Below, in pieces: positions 49,114 to 58,222 of a stretch of 64,000 nt of DNA (position 1 is the first letter of the stretch; the number at the start of each line of letters is the position of its first letter). A program made the translations under genes and the position numbers. This DNA comes from Pseudomonas sp. FeN3W (lineage in GTDB: Bacteria > Pseudomonadota > Gammaproteobacteria > Pseudomonadales > Pseudomonadaceae), in NCBI GenBank assembly GCA_030263805.2, contig CP136010.1, positions 1,255,001-1,319,000 on the forward strand, read 5' to 3'. The notes beneath the pieces are model-generated. The model saw only the letters and a list, made by a program, of their open reading frames with translations, ran no database searches and was not told the DNA's origin.

Positions 49114-50334
49114 TCAGCGCAGCAGGCGCGTGTCGAGCACCTTCGAGCCGCCGCCCAGCAGCGTTTCGGTCATTTCAATGAAGGCGTCGGTGCTGACCGT
49201 ATCCATACGCATCAAGCCCCGACTGACATCGTCGAGCGAATGGCGGCCCTTGCTGCGCTGGCGGATCTCCTTGTCCAGCTCTTGCAACAGCAGCACGGCA
49301 CGGGCAGTGATCGGCCCTGTCGAGTGCTCGGTGCGCAAGCTATCGACCTTGCGGCTCCACTTGGTCAGATGCTCACGCACCGCCTGGTAGCGGTCTTCGC
49401 TCATGCCACCGGCGCGGCGCACCAGTTCGATGGCGTAGTACTCGGCCAGCCCTTCACTGATCCAGTCGCTGCGGTCGCTGTCCTTGATACGGCTGAAGAC
49501 GTGAACAAGCTCATGCACCAGCGAACTGGTGCCGTTCTCGCTGACAATCGGCCGATCGGCGTGCATGTACAGGGAGTTCGGACCAGACAAGCCGCCGCGC
49601 CACATGGGGTCGCCGGCGCCGACGATGAGCAGCTTCGCCGGGTCGCGGGGAAAGACGTTCTGTACCTGCGGCCAGACGAAGGTCAGCATCGTCAGAATAT
49701 CCATCCGCCGGACACCTTCGCCAACCGGCGCTGCGACGGTGACGTCCGTTTCGCCGAGCTTGGCGCGACGGGTACCGAGTTTGCCGGCGAGCATCCAGCC
49801 GGTCGGCCGGTCGAACAGCCGCTCACGGTTCTCCACGCGGAAGCGGTTCTTGCCGACACGCGGCCAGCCGGTTTCGATGCTCTTCCAGCCCTCGGGCAGT
49901 TCGAAGGTGATACGCGAAACCAGCTTCACACCGTCGACCTGGTCGAGCCGGGCCGGCGGCACTAAGTCATCGCCACGGAACAACGCCCAGTCACTGGTCA
50001 TCCGCGCGTCGTAGCGTCCGTTGTCGCGCGGATGGCTGATACGCACACGGTAGCTGAGACGCGCCTTACCTTCGGCGGGCCGCCAGGCACCACGCTCCGG
50101 CGACGCCTGCAACCATTCGCCATCCGCTTCGAAGTCGCTGTAGTAGCCGTCATCGCCCAGATTGAACTCCAGACTACGAACCGCTTCGCCTTTCTCCAGG
50201 ATCAGCTGCACCTCGGCCTGATCCTCGTCGGGCAGAAAACGCACGTGATAGTCCAGGTCGACCCGCTTGGCCGCGTGGGCCTCTGCGCTGAAGAAAAGAA
50301 CAAGAGCGAACAGCGACAGCAGTCGGACAAGCAT
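49114..50334 (-). CDS. Exported M61-like metallopeptidase-type protein
   Basis: A 406-residue protein with a signal peptide (MLVRLLSLFALVLFFSAEAHA). It contains an HExxH motif with a downstream Glu: SSLVHELVHVFSRIKDSDRSDWISEGLAEYYAIE (about residues 275-308), as in the M1/M61 gluzincin class. The N-terminal half is beta-rich. The start at 50334 is chosen because GGAG lies 8 bases upstream; in-frame ATGs at 50349 and 50406 are alternatives. The substrate is unknown. Confidence 0.75.
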   Translation of the reverse strand: MLVRLLSLFALVLFFSAEAHAAKRVDLDYHVRFLPDEDQAEVQLILEKGEAVRSLEFNLGDDGYYSDFEADGEWLQASPERGAWRPAEGKARLSYRVRISHPRDNGRYDARMTSDWALFRGDDLVPPARLDQVDGVKLVSRITFELPEGWKSIETGWPRVGKNRFRVENRERLFDRPTGWMLAGKLGTRRAKLGETDVTVAAPVGEGVRRMDILTMLTFVWPQVQNVFPRDPAKLLIVGAGDPMWRGGLSGPNSLYMHADRPIVSENGTSSLVHELVHVFSRIKDSDRSDWISEGLAEYYAIELVRRAGGMSEDRYQAVREHLTKWSRKVDSLRTEHSTGPITARAVLLLQELDKEIRQRSKGRHSLDDVSRGLMRMDTVSTDAFIEMTETLLGGGSKVLDTRLLR

Positions 50335-50402
50335 CGAAGAGAACTCCATCGGAAACGCGCGGGGGTGTGCTGATCTTGAGACGATGCAAACGAAGCTTAG
50401 AT

Positions 50403-50852
50403 TCAACCGGCGCGGAAAATCAGGTGGTCTTCCCAGTGCTCCTCGGCAACGCTGCCTTCGGCGAGCATCCGGCCCGACTGGGAAATTCGCTCGACGTGCA
50501 CCGCATCAGGGTCGCCACAGACCAGGTGATGCCAGAGCGGTAGATCCTTGCGCTCGGCCACCAGGCGATAGGCGCAGGTGGGCGGTAGCCATTTGAACTG
50601 GGCGGCATCGGAAGCGTTCAGCTGAATGCAGTCCGGCACACTGGCGCGCCGGTTCGGATAATCGCTGCAGCGACAGGTTTTCAAGTCGAGGAGCTTGCAG
50701 GCGATGCGCGTGTAGTAAACGGCGCCGTCTTCCTCGTCCTCGAGCTTCTGCAGGCAGCAGAGGCCGCAACCATCGCACAGCGACTCCCATTCCGCCGAAT
50801 CAAGCTCGGCAAGGGTTTTGCGCATCCAGAAGGGTTCGACCTTGGCCGCCAT
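50403..50852 (-). CDS. ycgN: UPF0260/YcgN family cysteine-cluster protein
   Basis: A 149-residue protein with the YcgN pattern of cysteines: [51 protein letters not shown] and PTCAYRLVA. These probably hold zinc or an iron-sulfur centre; the family function is not known. It starts [22 protein letters not shown] at 50852, three codons after another ATG. It lies close to ycgL and rnd, as in other gamma-proteobacteria. Confidence 0.85.
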   Translation of the reverse strand: MAAKVEPFWMRKTLAELDSAEWESLCDGCGLCCLQKLEDEEDGAVYYTRIACKLLDLKTCRCSDYPNRRASVPDCIQLNASDAAQFKWLPPTCAYRLVAERKDLPLWHHLVCGDPDAVHVERISQSGRMLAEGSVAEEHWEDHLIFRAG

Positions 50853-50957
50853 GACTGTCACTACCGGTAAAAACCGGCAAGTCTAGCCACTGTCGGATAT
50901 CCGGCCAAGAGCCGCCAGACGGATGCCGCCGGTACGAGCCGGCGACTACGGCGAGCG

Positions 50958-51362
50958 CTACTGCTTGTCGAGCATCTGTCGGTGACTACGCATCTGCTCG
51001 AGCATCTGCTCCATGTGCTGGATACGCATGTCGAGCATCTCCCTGGACGGCGCGCCCATCATGCCTGCACCACCCATGGCGCCCTGCATCGGCTTGCCGC
51101 CCTGCTTGCCCATTCCGCCACCGGGCCCACCCATCGGGCAGCCGGCCATGCCGCCCATACCGGACTGCATGCTCTGCCAATGCTCTTCGCGAAGTTTCTG
51201 CCGCTCCTGCGGGGTCTTCGCAGACTGCCAGGCCTGCCGGTACTCCTGCATCTTCTGCCAATGCTGCTGCCAGGCTTCGTCGTCGCTAGCGGGCGTCTGT
51301 GCGCCAGCCGGCATCGCCAGAGCCGCCAGTACCGAACCGATCACCAAAGAACACGTTTTCAT
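50958..51362 (-). CDS. Exported Gly/Met-rich hypothetical protein
   Basis: A 134-residue protein with a signal peptide (MKTCSLVIGSVLAALAMPAGA), an acidic/helical segment (DEAWQQHWQKMQEYRQAWQS), a low-complexity Met/Gly centre (GMGGMAGCPMGGPGGGMG) and a Met/Gln/Glu-rich helical tail (MDMRIQHMEQM-like). A strong AAGGAGACGACG site precedes 51362. A metal-binding or stress role is possible from Met/His/Cys content, but this is inference only. Confidence 0.6.
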   Translation of the reverse strand: MKTCSLVIGSVLAALAMPAGAQTPASDDEAWQQHWQKMQEYRQAWQSAKTPQERQKLREEHWQSMQSGMGGMAGCPMGGPGGGMGKQGGKPMQGAMGGAGMMGAPSREMLDMRIQHMEQMLEQMRSHRQMLDKQ

Positions 51363-51449
51363 CGTCGTCTCCTTATGCATGTACGGTCAGAAGAGCGTAG
51401 TTCCGATCCCCCTGGCGCATCTTGTCCAGCGTCAGGATCGAGCGCCGGA

Positions 51450-51743
51450 TTACATCGGATCGTTCATGCGCAGCAGTTCTTCAGGCAGATGTTCGATGTA
51501 ATCGTCCTCGGCGGGCGGCATCTGCAGGTGATAGCCCTGCGTCTGCAGATTGGCGAGCACCTTGGTGATGTCTTCGCGTGCCAGCTGGCGCTCGGGCGTC
51601 AGCACCATTTCGAAGGCCAGCTGCGGTGGCCCGAACGCGGCGATCAGCCCTTCGGGGACGCGCTTGAGCGCATCGCGCTTTTCGACGTAGAGGTACATTC
51701 CGTCCTTACGTGGGCTTTTGTAGATGGAACAGATGACTTTCAT
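51450..51743 (-). CDS. ycgL: YcgL domain protein
   Basis: A 97-residue protein matching the YcgL family: [38 protein letters not shown] at the start and [32 protein letters not shown] at the end. The function is unknown. Its ATG overlaps the rnd stop by four bases, so it is co-translated with rnd. Confidence 0.88.
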   Translation of the reverse strand: MKVICSIYKSPRKDGMYLYVEKRDALKRVPEGLIAAFGPPQLAFEMVLTPERQLAREDITKVLANLQTQGYHLQMPPAEDDYIEHLPEELLRMNDPM

Positions 51744-52864
51744 GGTCGTTTTTCCAGAGCATCGAGCAGGGCTTGCCCCATCCGCTCACGGCGCCAACCG
51801 CGCAACGATTCGGGCAGTTGATAGGGACCATCGGGGTAGCCGCTCTTGAGCAGCGCCTCGAGGGTTTTCTTGCGCAGCATCAGCTCCGGAGCGATATCCA
51901 GCGCCTGCGCTTCGCGCTGGCCGACCGCACGCAGCTTTTTCAGCACGGACGACACCTCCAGAGGCAATGGTTCCGGTAGCGGTGCCGGCCAATCCTGTTC
52001 GGGCGTCGCTGCGGCCTCGCGGATCATCTCCAGCAGCAACTCACCGTCCTGGCGCACGGTACGCGGATGCATGTCCTCGATCCGCGCCAGCGTCACCAGA
52101 TCGCGCGGTTGTGCGCGCGCCAGCGGCCAAAGACTGGCTTCGCGCAGCACGCGATTGCGCGGCTGGTTGCGTGCACGGGCCTGACGCTCGCGCCAGGCCG
52201 TCAGCACCTTGAGCACGGCGAGCTGTTGCGGCTTGAGGCGCCAGGCCTGCTTCACGTCACGGTAGGCCTCGTCCGGATCGGATTCGCGCTGCAGGTTGGC
52301 CACCAGCTCGGCGCCATCCTCCAGCACCCAGGCACGCTTGTCCTCGGACAGCTTCGGCAGCAGGGCTTCATACAATTCGGCCAGATGCTGGGCATCCTCC
52401 GCGGCATAGCGCACCTGCATGTCGCTCAGCGGCCGTTGCAGCCAGTCAGAGCGCGTTTCGCCCTTGGGCAACTCGATGCCAAGCACGGCCTGGACCAAGC
52501 GCGAGTAACCCATGGAGAAGCCGATATTCAGGTAACCGGCGGCCAGCTGGGTATCGAACAGCGGCTGCGGCAAGCTGCCGGTCAGACGCAGCAGCACCTC
52601 GAGGTCTTCGCTGCAGGCGTGCAGCACTTTCACTACCGCCGGGTCTTGCAGCAACGCAGCAAACGAGGACCAGTCACGTACGCTCAGCGGGTCGATCAGA
52701 TAGGCACGCCGCCCGTCACCGACCTGTATCAGCCCGGCGATGGGATAGAAGGTATCGACCCTCATGAATTCGGTATCCACTGCCACATAGGGCAGCTGGC
52801 GCCACTCGGCGCACAGGCGGGTCAGATGCTCATCATCCAGGACCCATTGCGTTTCGATGGCCAC
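51740..52864 (-). CDS. rnd: Ribonuclease D
   Basis: A 374-residue 3'-5' exoribonuclease for tRNA and small RNA maturation. The DEDD active site is seen in [24 protein letters not shown] and [18 protein letters not shown] domains follow (about 210-290 and later). The start is GTG at 52864 preceded by AAGGAGGGCC; the frame is open further upstream but without family similarity. It heads an rnd-ycgL unit. Confidence 0.93.
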   Translation of the reverse strand: MAIETQWVLDDEHLTRLCAEWRQLPYVAVDTEFMRVDTFYPIAGLIQVGDGRRAYLIDPLSVRDWSSFAALLQDPAVVKVLHACSEDLEVLLRLTGSLPQPLFDTQLAAGYLNIGFSMGYSRLVQAVLGIELPKGETRSDWLQRPLSDMQVRYAAEDAQHLAELYEALLPKLSEDKRAWVLEDGAELVANLQRESDPDEAYRDVKQAWRLKPQQLAVLKVLTAWRERQARARNQPRNRVLREASLWPLARAQPRDLVTLARIEDMHPRTVRQDGELLLEMIREAAATPEQDWPAPLPEPLPLEVSSVLKKLRAVGQREAQALDIAPELMLRKKTLEALLKSGYPDGPYQLPESLRGWRRERMGQALLDALEKRP

Positions 52865-53005
52865 ACGGCCCTCCTTTTCGGCTGACGACCGGCGCACGGC
52901 CGAACGAGGCGCGCAGTATATATCGAGCATCCGAGCGGCCGGGGCATTCATGACCGCCACGCGCGCTGGTAGTGTTGGCCGCTCAATCCGCCTGGAGCCG
53001 CACCG

Positions 53006-53851
53006 ATGCCACTGGCCCAACTCATTACCGCCGCTGAGCTTGCCCAGCGCCTGCACACCCCCGACCTGCTGATTCTGGATTGCCGGTTCGCCCTGGAAGA
53101 TCCGACCTATGGCGAGCGCAGTTACAGCGAGGCGCATATTCCCGGCGCGCAGTTCGCCGATCTGGAAGAAGACCTGTCCGGCCCGGTGATCGCCGGCACC
53201 ACCGGGCGCCACCCACTGCCGGATCCTGAGCAGCTGCTGACTCGCCTGCGCGAATGGGGCCTCGATGACGGCAGCGAAGTGGTGCTCTATGACGACGGCC
53301 CCGGCGCGTTTGCGGCACGGGCGTGGTGGCTGCTGCTATGGCTGGGCAAGCGTGAAGGCGTCTACCTGCTGGACGGAGGCCTCAACGCCTGGCGGGAAGC
53401 GGGGCTGCCAACGGAAAACATCACGCCCGCCGTGCAAACTGGCCATTTCGACGGGCACGTAGACGACAGCATGGTCGTCGATGCAGCGCGACTGCAAGGA
53501 CGCCTGCATAGCCCGGAGCTGACACTGCTCGACGCACGCGCCCTGCCACGCTTCCTCGGTGAGGTCGAGCCCATAGACCCCATCGCTGGGCATATCCCCG
53601 GTGCCGTTTGCGCCCCCTTCAGCGAAAACCTGGGCAGCGATGGCCGCTTTCTCGATGCCGGGCAGCTACGCGGCCGATTCGATCAGCTGCTAGACGGCAA
53701 ATCACCGCGAACCGCGGTAGCCTATTGCGGCTCCGGCGTCACCGCCTGTCACAACCTGTTCGCGCTCTGTCTCGCAGGCTACCCATTGGCGACGCTGTAC
53801 CCGGGCTCATGGAGCGAATGGATCACCGACCCAGGCAGGCCTCGGGCCTGA
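53006..53851 (+). CDS. sseA: Two-rhodanese-domain sulfurtransferase (SseA-like)
   Basis: A 281-residue protein of two rhodanese domains. The N-terminal inactive domain has DLLILDCRFALEDP and HIPGAQFADLEEDLSG. The C-terminal domain holds the catalytic Cys in YCGSGVTACHNL (about residue 237), whose CGSGVT loop favours 3-mercaptopyruvate over thiosulfate in the family. It starts with MPLAQLITAAELAQRL at 53006. Cytosolic. Confidence 0.88.
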   Translation: MPLAQLITAAELAQRLHTPDLLILDCRFALEDPTYGERSYSEAHIPGAQFADLEEDLSGPVIAGTTGRHPLPDPEQLLTRLREWGLDDGSEVVLYDDGPGAFAARAWWLLLWLGKREGVYLLDGGLNAWREAGLPTENITPAVQTGHFDGHVDDSMVVDAARLQGRLHSPELTLLDARALPRFLGEVEPIDPIAGHIPGAVCAPFSENLGSDGRFLDAGQLRGRFDQLLDGKSPRTAVAYCGSGVTACHNLFALCLAGYPLATLYPGSWSEWITDPGRPRA

Positions 53852-54048
53852 TGCTGGAGCGACCCGCTGTGCCCAGCGCGCAGCGTGGCTCGCCAGTCAG
53901 AATACGCCCACGGGGTTTTCACCGAAGTTACATTTGTTTTCACTACCGTTAGTCGTCATCTTTACGAAAAATTGCAATTCATTGTCTTGCTACCTGTCGG
54001 AGAAAGTTGCTAGGTTCCGACCCGCTTTCATCCCGGAGTAGTAGAACA

Positions 54049-55338
54049 ATGAAAACAACATGGTTGAAGACCGCGCTCGCGGTAGCCGTAGGCGCCTTGT
54101 CCAGCCAGGCAATGGCCGCCGGTTTTGCCCTCAACGAACAAAGCATCAGCGGCATGGGCACCTCCTTTGCAGGTCGTTCCTCTTCCGCCGACGACGCCAC
54201 CACCCTGTTCGGCAACCCTGCCGGCATGTCCCGCCTGAAGCGTGAGGAAGTCAGCTTCGGTATGGCAGCGATTCATGCGAAGACAGATATCAAGAATACG
54301 AGCGCAGCTTCACCACAAATTCCCGCGCTCGGTGGCGCCCGCCTGCCGGTTGACGGCAGCAATGACGGCGATATGGTCCCGTTCACCGCCGTTCCGATGG
54401 GTTATTACGTCAAACCAATTGATGATAAGTGGGCGTTGGGTGTCGGTGTTTATGTACCGTTCGGCCTGATTACCGACTACGAAAGCGGCTTTCAGGGTCG
54501 CTATCACGGCGACTACAGCGAAGTGCGCGTGATCACGGTGCAGCCAACCGTCAGCTATCGTTTTAACGACAAGCTCTCTGTCGGCTTTGGCCCCACGATT
54601 AACCGTATCGACGGTGAATTGCAGAGCGCAACGATCAGCCCTATCGGAGGAAACGACGGCCGGGTCAAGGTTAAGGGTGACGACACCGCCGTGGGCTTCA
54701 ATGCAGGCATCCTGTATGAGTTCACACCCCATACCCGCATGGGCTTGACTTACCACTCCAAGGTTGAATACACACTTGAGGGCGATACCGAACTCAAAGA
54801 AGGCTTCAACCAACTCGGCATCGCCGGAAAGTATGATGCCTCGCTGGACCTGACCACCCCCGAGTCAATTGACCTCTCCGTCACACACGAGCTCAACGAC
54901 CAGTGGACGCTATACGCCGGCGCCATGCTGACTCGCTGGAGCCGCTTCGAAGCGATCATTATCGAAAACGAAGGACTTCCTTCCGGTCCGCTCAACCCGA
55001 TCGTCGAAGATCAGGAATGGCATGACACTTGGTCCTATGCGCTCGGCGCCGCGTACAAGCTGAATCGCGAGTGGACTCTGCGCACTGGCTTGGCATTTGA
55101 CCAGAGCCCGACCAACAACGTTGATCGTTCGCCACGCATCCCCTCCGGAGACCGTACTGCGGTGAGCCTCGGCCTGGGCTGGCACCCAACCGACGATATT
55201 ACTGTCGACCTCGCTTATTCCTACCTATGGGAAGAAGATACAAAGGTTCGCCGCGAGCACCAGTCCAAGGGCATCTACAACGCCACATATGAAAACAGCG
55301 CCCACGGCTTTGGCGCTGCTCTGAGCTACCGCTTCTGA
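54049..55338 (+). CDS. fadL: FadL/TodX-type outer-membrane long-chain fatty acid transporter
   Basis: A 429-residue beta-barrel. The signal peptide is MKTTWLKTALAVAVGALSSQAMA. The FadL hatch begins AGFALNEQSISGMGTSFAGRSSSADDATTLFGNPAGMSRLKRE, including the NPAGM motif that lines the ligand entrance. The barrel ends at ALSYRF with C-terminal Phe, the outer-membrane assembly signal. The start at 54049 is preferred over 54007 because only this gives a signal peptide. It takes up fatty acids or hydrophobic compounds. Confidence 0.92.
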   Translation: MKTTWLKTALAVAVGALSSQAMAAGFALNEQSISGMGTSFAGRSSSADDATTLFGNPAGMSRLKREEVSFGMAAIHAKTDIKNTSAASPQIPALGGARLPVDGSNDGDMVPFTAVPMGYYVKPIDDKWALGVGVYVPFGLITDYESGFQGRYHGDYSEVRVITVQPTVSYRFNDKLSVGFGPTINRIDGELQSATISPIGGNDGRVKVKGDDTAVGFNAGILYEFTPHTRMGLTYHSKVEYTLEGDTELKEGFNQLGIAGKYDASLDLTTPESIDLSVTHELNDQWTLYAGAMLTRWSRFEAIIIENEGLPSGPLNPIVEDQEWHDTWSYALGAAYKLNREWTLRTGLAFDQSPTNNVDRSPRIPSGDRTAVSLGLGWHPTDDITVDLAYSYLWEEDTKVRREHQSKGIYNATYENSAHGFGAALSYRF

Positions 55339-55353
55339 TGTAGCGAAAGAACG

Positions 55354-55382
55354 AAAAAGCCCCGGTCCGCCGGGGCTTTTTT
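55354..55382. terminator. Bidirectional terminator between fadL and glutathione peroxidase
   Basis: GCCCCGG (55359-55365) and CCGGGGC (55370-55376) with loop TCCG, flanked by A-rich and T-rich tracts on both sides, so it works for both converging genes. Confidence 0.92.
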
Positions 55383-55386
55383 GTTT

Positions 55387-55935
55387 CTACCTTTCCAACG
55401 CCTTCTCCACTGCTGCGATCAGGCGCGGGTCATCCGGCGCGACCTTGCTGGAGAAATGCCCGACGACGCGCCCTTCCCTATCGACCACGTACTTGTAAAA
55501 GTTCCAGCGCGGCGCTGTTCCGGCCTGCTCGGCCAGCTGGCGAAACAACGGCGTCGCATCTCCACCCCGAACCGGCTGCGTTTGGGTCATGGTGAAGGTC
55601 ACACCGTAATTCACGTAGCAGACCTCGGCCGTCTCGGCTTCGTCATCGGCCTCCTGGAAGAAGTCGTCCGAGGGCACGCCGATCACCTCCAGGCCGTCGT
55701 CCTTGTAACGCTGATAGAGCGCTTCGAGCCCCTTGAACTGCCCGGTGAAGCCGCAATGGCTGGCCGTGTTGACCACCACCAGGGCCTTGCCATGGAACTG
55801 GCCGCACAGATCGACGGTTTCTTTGGAGCGCAGCTTGGGCAGCTCGTGCTGTAGCAGGGTCGGGCATTCGCTGGCCGCCGCCGGCATTACCGGCAAGGCG
55901 AGCGCAGACAGGGCAATGAGCGTGAGAAGCTTCAT
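55387..55935 (-). CDS. Exported glutathione peroxidase family protein
   Basis: A 182-residue protein with signal peptide ([21 protein letters not shown]). The peroxidatic Cys lies in [11 protein letters not shown], matching the glutathione peroxidase motif. The common second motif (F/G-x-P-x-NQF) reads GVPSDDF, and the typical late [13 protein letters not shown] is present. It starts at 55935 after AAGGAGATTCGCC. In P. stutzeri A1501 a glutathione peroxidase gene borders the nif island as I recall. Confidence 0.88.
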   Translation of the reverse strand: MKLLTLIALSALALPVMPAAASECPTLLQHELPKLRSKETVDLCGQFHGKALVVVNTASHCGFTGQFKGLEALYQRYKDDGLEVIGVPSDDFFQEADDEAETAEVCYVNYGVTFTMTQTQPVRGGDATPLFRQLAEQAGTAPRWNFYKYVVDREGRVVGHFSSKVAPDDPRLIAAVEKALER

Positions 55936-56009
55936 GGCGAATCTCCTTCCTCGGTTCGCGATCACGCTACTCCGCCCACGGCCGCCGGGCAACGGTTCGC
56001 ATAGATCGC

Positions 56010-56150
56010 CGCCGAGCTGCGCTTCGGAGCGCGTTGGGCTTCGACGCTGCGCGTCTCAACCCAACCTACGGATTACGAGGCGTAGGTCGGGGCCGGGGTA
56101 CGCAGCCTGAGCGCAGCGAAGCCCGACGCGTGGCTACAGCCGAACGAAGC
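56010..56150. repeat. Repetitive intergenic sequence at the nif-island edge
   Basis: About 140 bp of imperfect inverted sequences: TTGGGCTTCGACGCTGCGCG-like blocks, CAACCCAACCTACGG, then GCGTAGGTCGGGG...GAAGCCCGACG, the last being an inverted partner of the first. It resembles dispersed Pseudomonas intergenic repeats. No gene is seen. Confidence 0.5.
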
Positions 56151-56161
56151 TCAACGAGCGT

Positions 56162-56713
<552 letters not shown>

Positions 56714-56776
56714 TCATTGCTGTTTGGATGAATGAAACACCGCGCAGGCCCCATACCCACTCGGCAAAAGACTTCT

Positions 56777-56792
56777 AGCAGGAAGCACGCCA
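56777..56792 (-). promoter_or_regulatory. Sigma54-type promoter of nifF
   Basis: Read on the minus strand: TGGCGTGCTTCCTGCT, keeping GG-N10-GC spacing and most -24/-12 bases, 73 bases before the nifF start. Confidence 0.7.
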
Positions 56793-56888
56793 GCCACTGG
56801 ATTATTGTAAGTAATTGAAAACAAAGCACTTTTATAAGCATTACCTGTCGCAAACCACACAAGCCGGCTGCCGACGACCGCTCGCCAC

Positions 56889-56904
56889 TGTCGGCATTGC
56901 GACA
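56889..56904. promoter_or_regulatory. NifA upstream activator sequence
   Basis: TGT-N10-ACA (TGTCGGCATTGCGACA), an exact match to the NifA-binding consensus, about 100 bases upstream of the nifF -24/-12 element and 2 bases past the clpX stop. Confidence 0.8.
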
Positions 56905-56905
56905 T

Positions 56906-58222
56906 TCAGCCATCCACCCTCAGCAGCGCGCCCTGTCCGGGCGATACGGCCGGCCGAGCAGCCTCAGGCTGCGCTTCGGCATGCTCGTCGAACTGCCTGA
57001 GCACCACCAGTTCGCTGCCCTCCTCGTCGAGGTCGAGCAGGCAACTGCGCAGTTGCGGCTGCGCCGGCATCTCGAACATGGTGCGCTGCAGCGCGCCCTC
57101 CATGACCGCGCGCAGCCCGCGCGCGCCGGTGCGGCGCAGCAGCGCCTGGTCGGCGATGTGGCCGAGCGCCGCCTCGCTGAACTCCAGCTTCACGCCCTGG
57201 TAGGCGAACAGTTGCTGGTACTGCTTGACCAGCGCATTGCGCGGTTCGCTGAGGATGCGCAGCAGCGTCGCGTGGTCCAGCTCGCGGAGGAAGGTGATGA
57301 TCGGGAAGCGACCGATGAACTCGGGGATCAGCCCGAACTCATGGAGGTCGTCCGGCAGCAGCGCCGCCAGCAGCTCGTTGATCGACGGCGCCTGCTGCTG
57401 CGGCCGCGCATGGAAGCCGATCGCGCTGCCACGCGGGTGCACACGGCTGCCGACCAGGGTTTCCAGGCCCGGAAAGGCGCCACCGGCGATGAACAGGATG
57501 TTGCGGGTGTCCACCACCTGCTCCTCGCCGTGCTCGCCACGCCGGCCGCCCTTGCCGATGCGCACCTCGCTGCCCTCGACCAGCTTGAGCAGCGCCTGCT
57601 GCACGCCTTCGCCGGAGATGTCGCGCACCGCCGTGCCGCCCCCGCCGCGCCGTGCCAGCTTGTCCACCTCGTCGATATAGACGATGCCCCATTGCGCCTT
57701 CTGCACGTCGCCGCCGGCAGCCTCCAGCAGGCGGGCGATGATGCTGTCGACGTCGTCGCCGACGTAGCCGGCCTGGGTCAGGGTGGTGGCGTCGGCGGAG
57801 GCGAAGGGCACGCCGAGGATGCGCGCCAGGGTGCGCACCAGCAGGGTCTTGCCGGTTCCCGAGGGGCCGGCCATGAGGATGTTGGATTTCTCCAGCTCCA
57901 CCGCCCCGCCCAGCTGGCAGACCGGTTCGCGGGTGCAGTTGAGCAGCCGCAGGTAGTGGTTGTAGACCGCCACCGCCAGGGTTTCCTTGGCCTCGTCCTG
58001 GCCGATCACCGACTCGTCCAGATGCTGCATGCAGGCCGCCGGGGTGAGCAGTTGCGGCGCCAGCTGCTGGGCCTGGCGCCGCTGCCCCCAACTGGTCACC
58101 ACCTGGTGGGCGAGCTTGACGCAGGCCTCGCAGATGCGCCCCTCGTTGCCCGCGATCAGCGGGACCGTCGGCGATTTTTCCGCACCGCAGAACGAACAGC
58201 AGGGCTTGTCGATATCAGTCAT
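56906..58222 (-). CDS. clpX: nif-associated ClpX paralogue (ATP-dependent unfoldase)
   Basis: A 438-residue AAA+ unfoldase. The N-terminal zinc domain has CSFCGAEK and CEACVKLA. The AAA core has the Walker A ILMAGPSGTGKTLLVRTLA, the pore loop AGYVGDDV, Walker B GIVYIDEVDKLARR and the IGF loop (SAIGFHARP) needed to dock ClpP. The loop that is RKH in housekeeping ClpX reads GGRRGEHGEE. In Azotobacter a nif-cluster ClpX2 turns over NifB and NafY, as I recall. Its start overlaps nifM by 8 bases. Confidence 0.92.
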   Translation of the reverse strand: MTDIDKPCCSFCGAEKSPTVPLIAGNEGRICEACVKLAHQVVTSWGQRRQAQQLAPQLLTPAACMQHLDESVIGQDEAKETLAVAVYNHYLRLLNCTREPVCQLGGAVELEKSNILMAGPSGTGKTLLVRTLARILGVPFASADATTLTQAGYVGDDVDSIIARLLEAAGGDVQKAQWGIVYIDEVDKLARRGGGGTAVRDISGEGVQQALLKLVEGSEVRIGKGGRRGEHGEEQVVDTRNILFIAGGAFPGLETLVGSRVHPRGSAIGFHARPQQQAPSINELLAALLPDDLHEFGLIPEFIGRFPIITFLRELDHATLLRILSEPRNALVKQYQQLFAYQGVKLEFSEAALGHIADQALLRRTGARGLRAVMEGALQRTMFEMPAQPQLRSCLLDLDEEGSELVVLRQFDEHAEAQPEAARPAVSPGQGALLRVDG

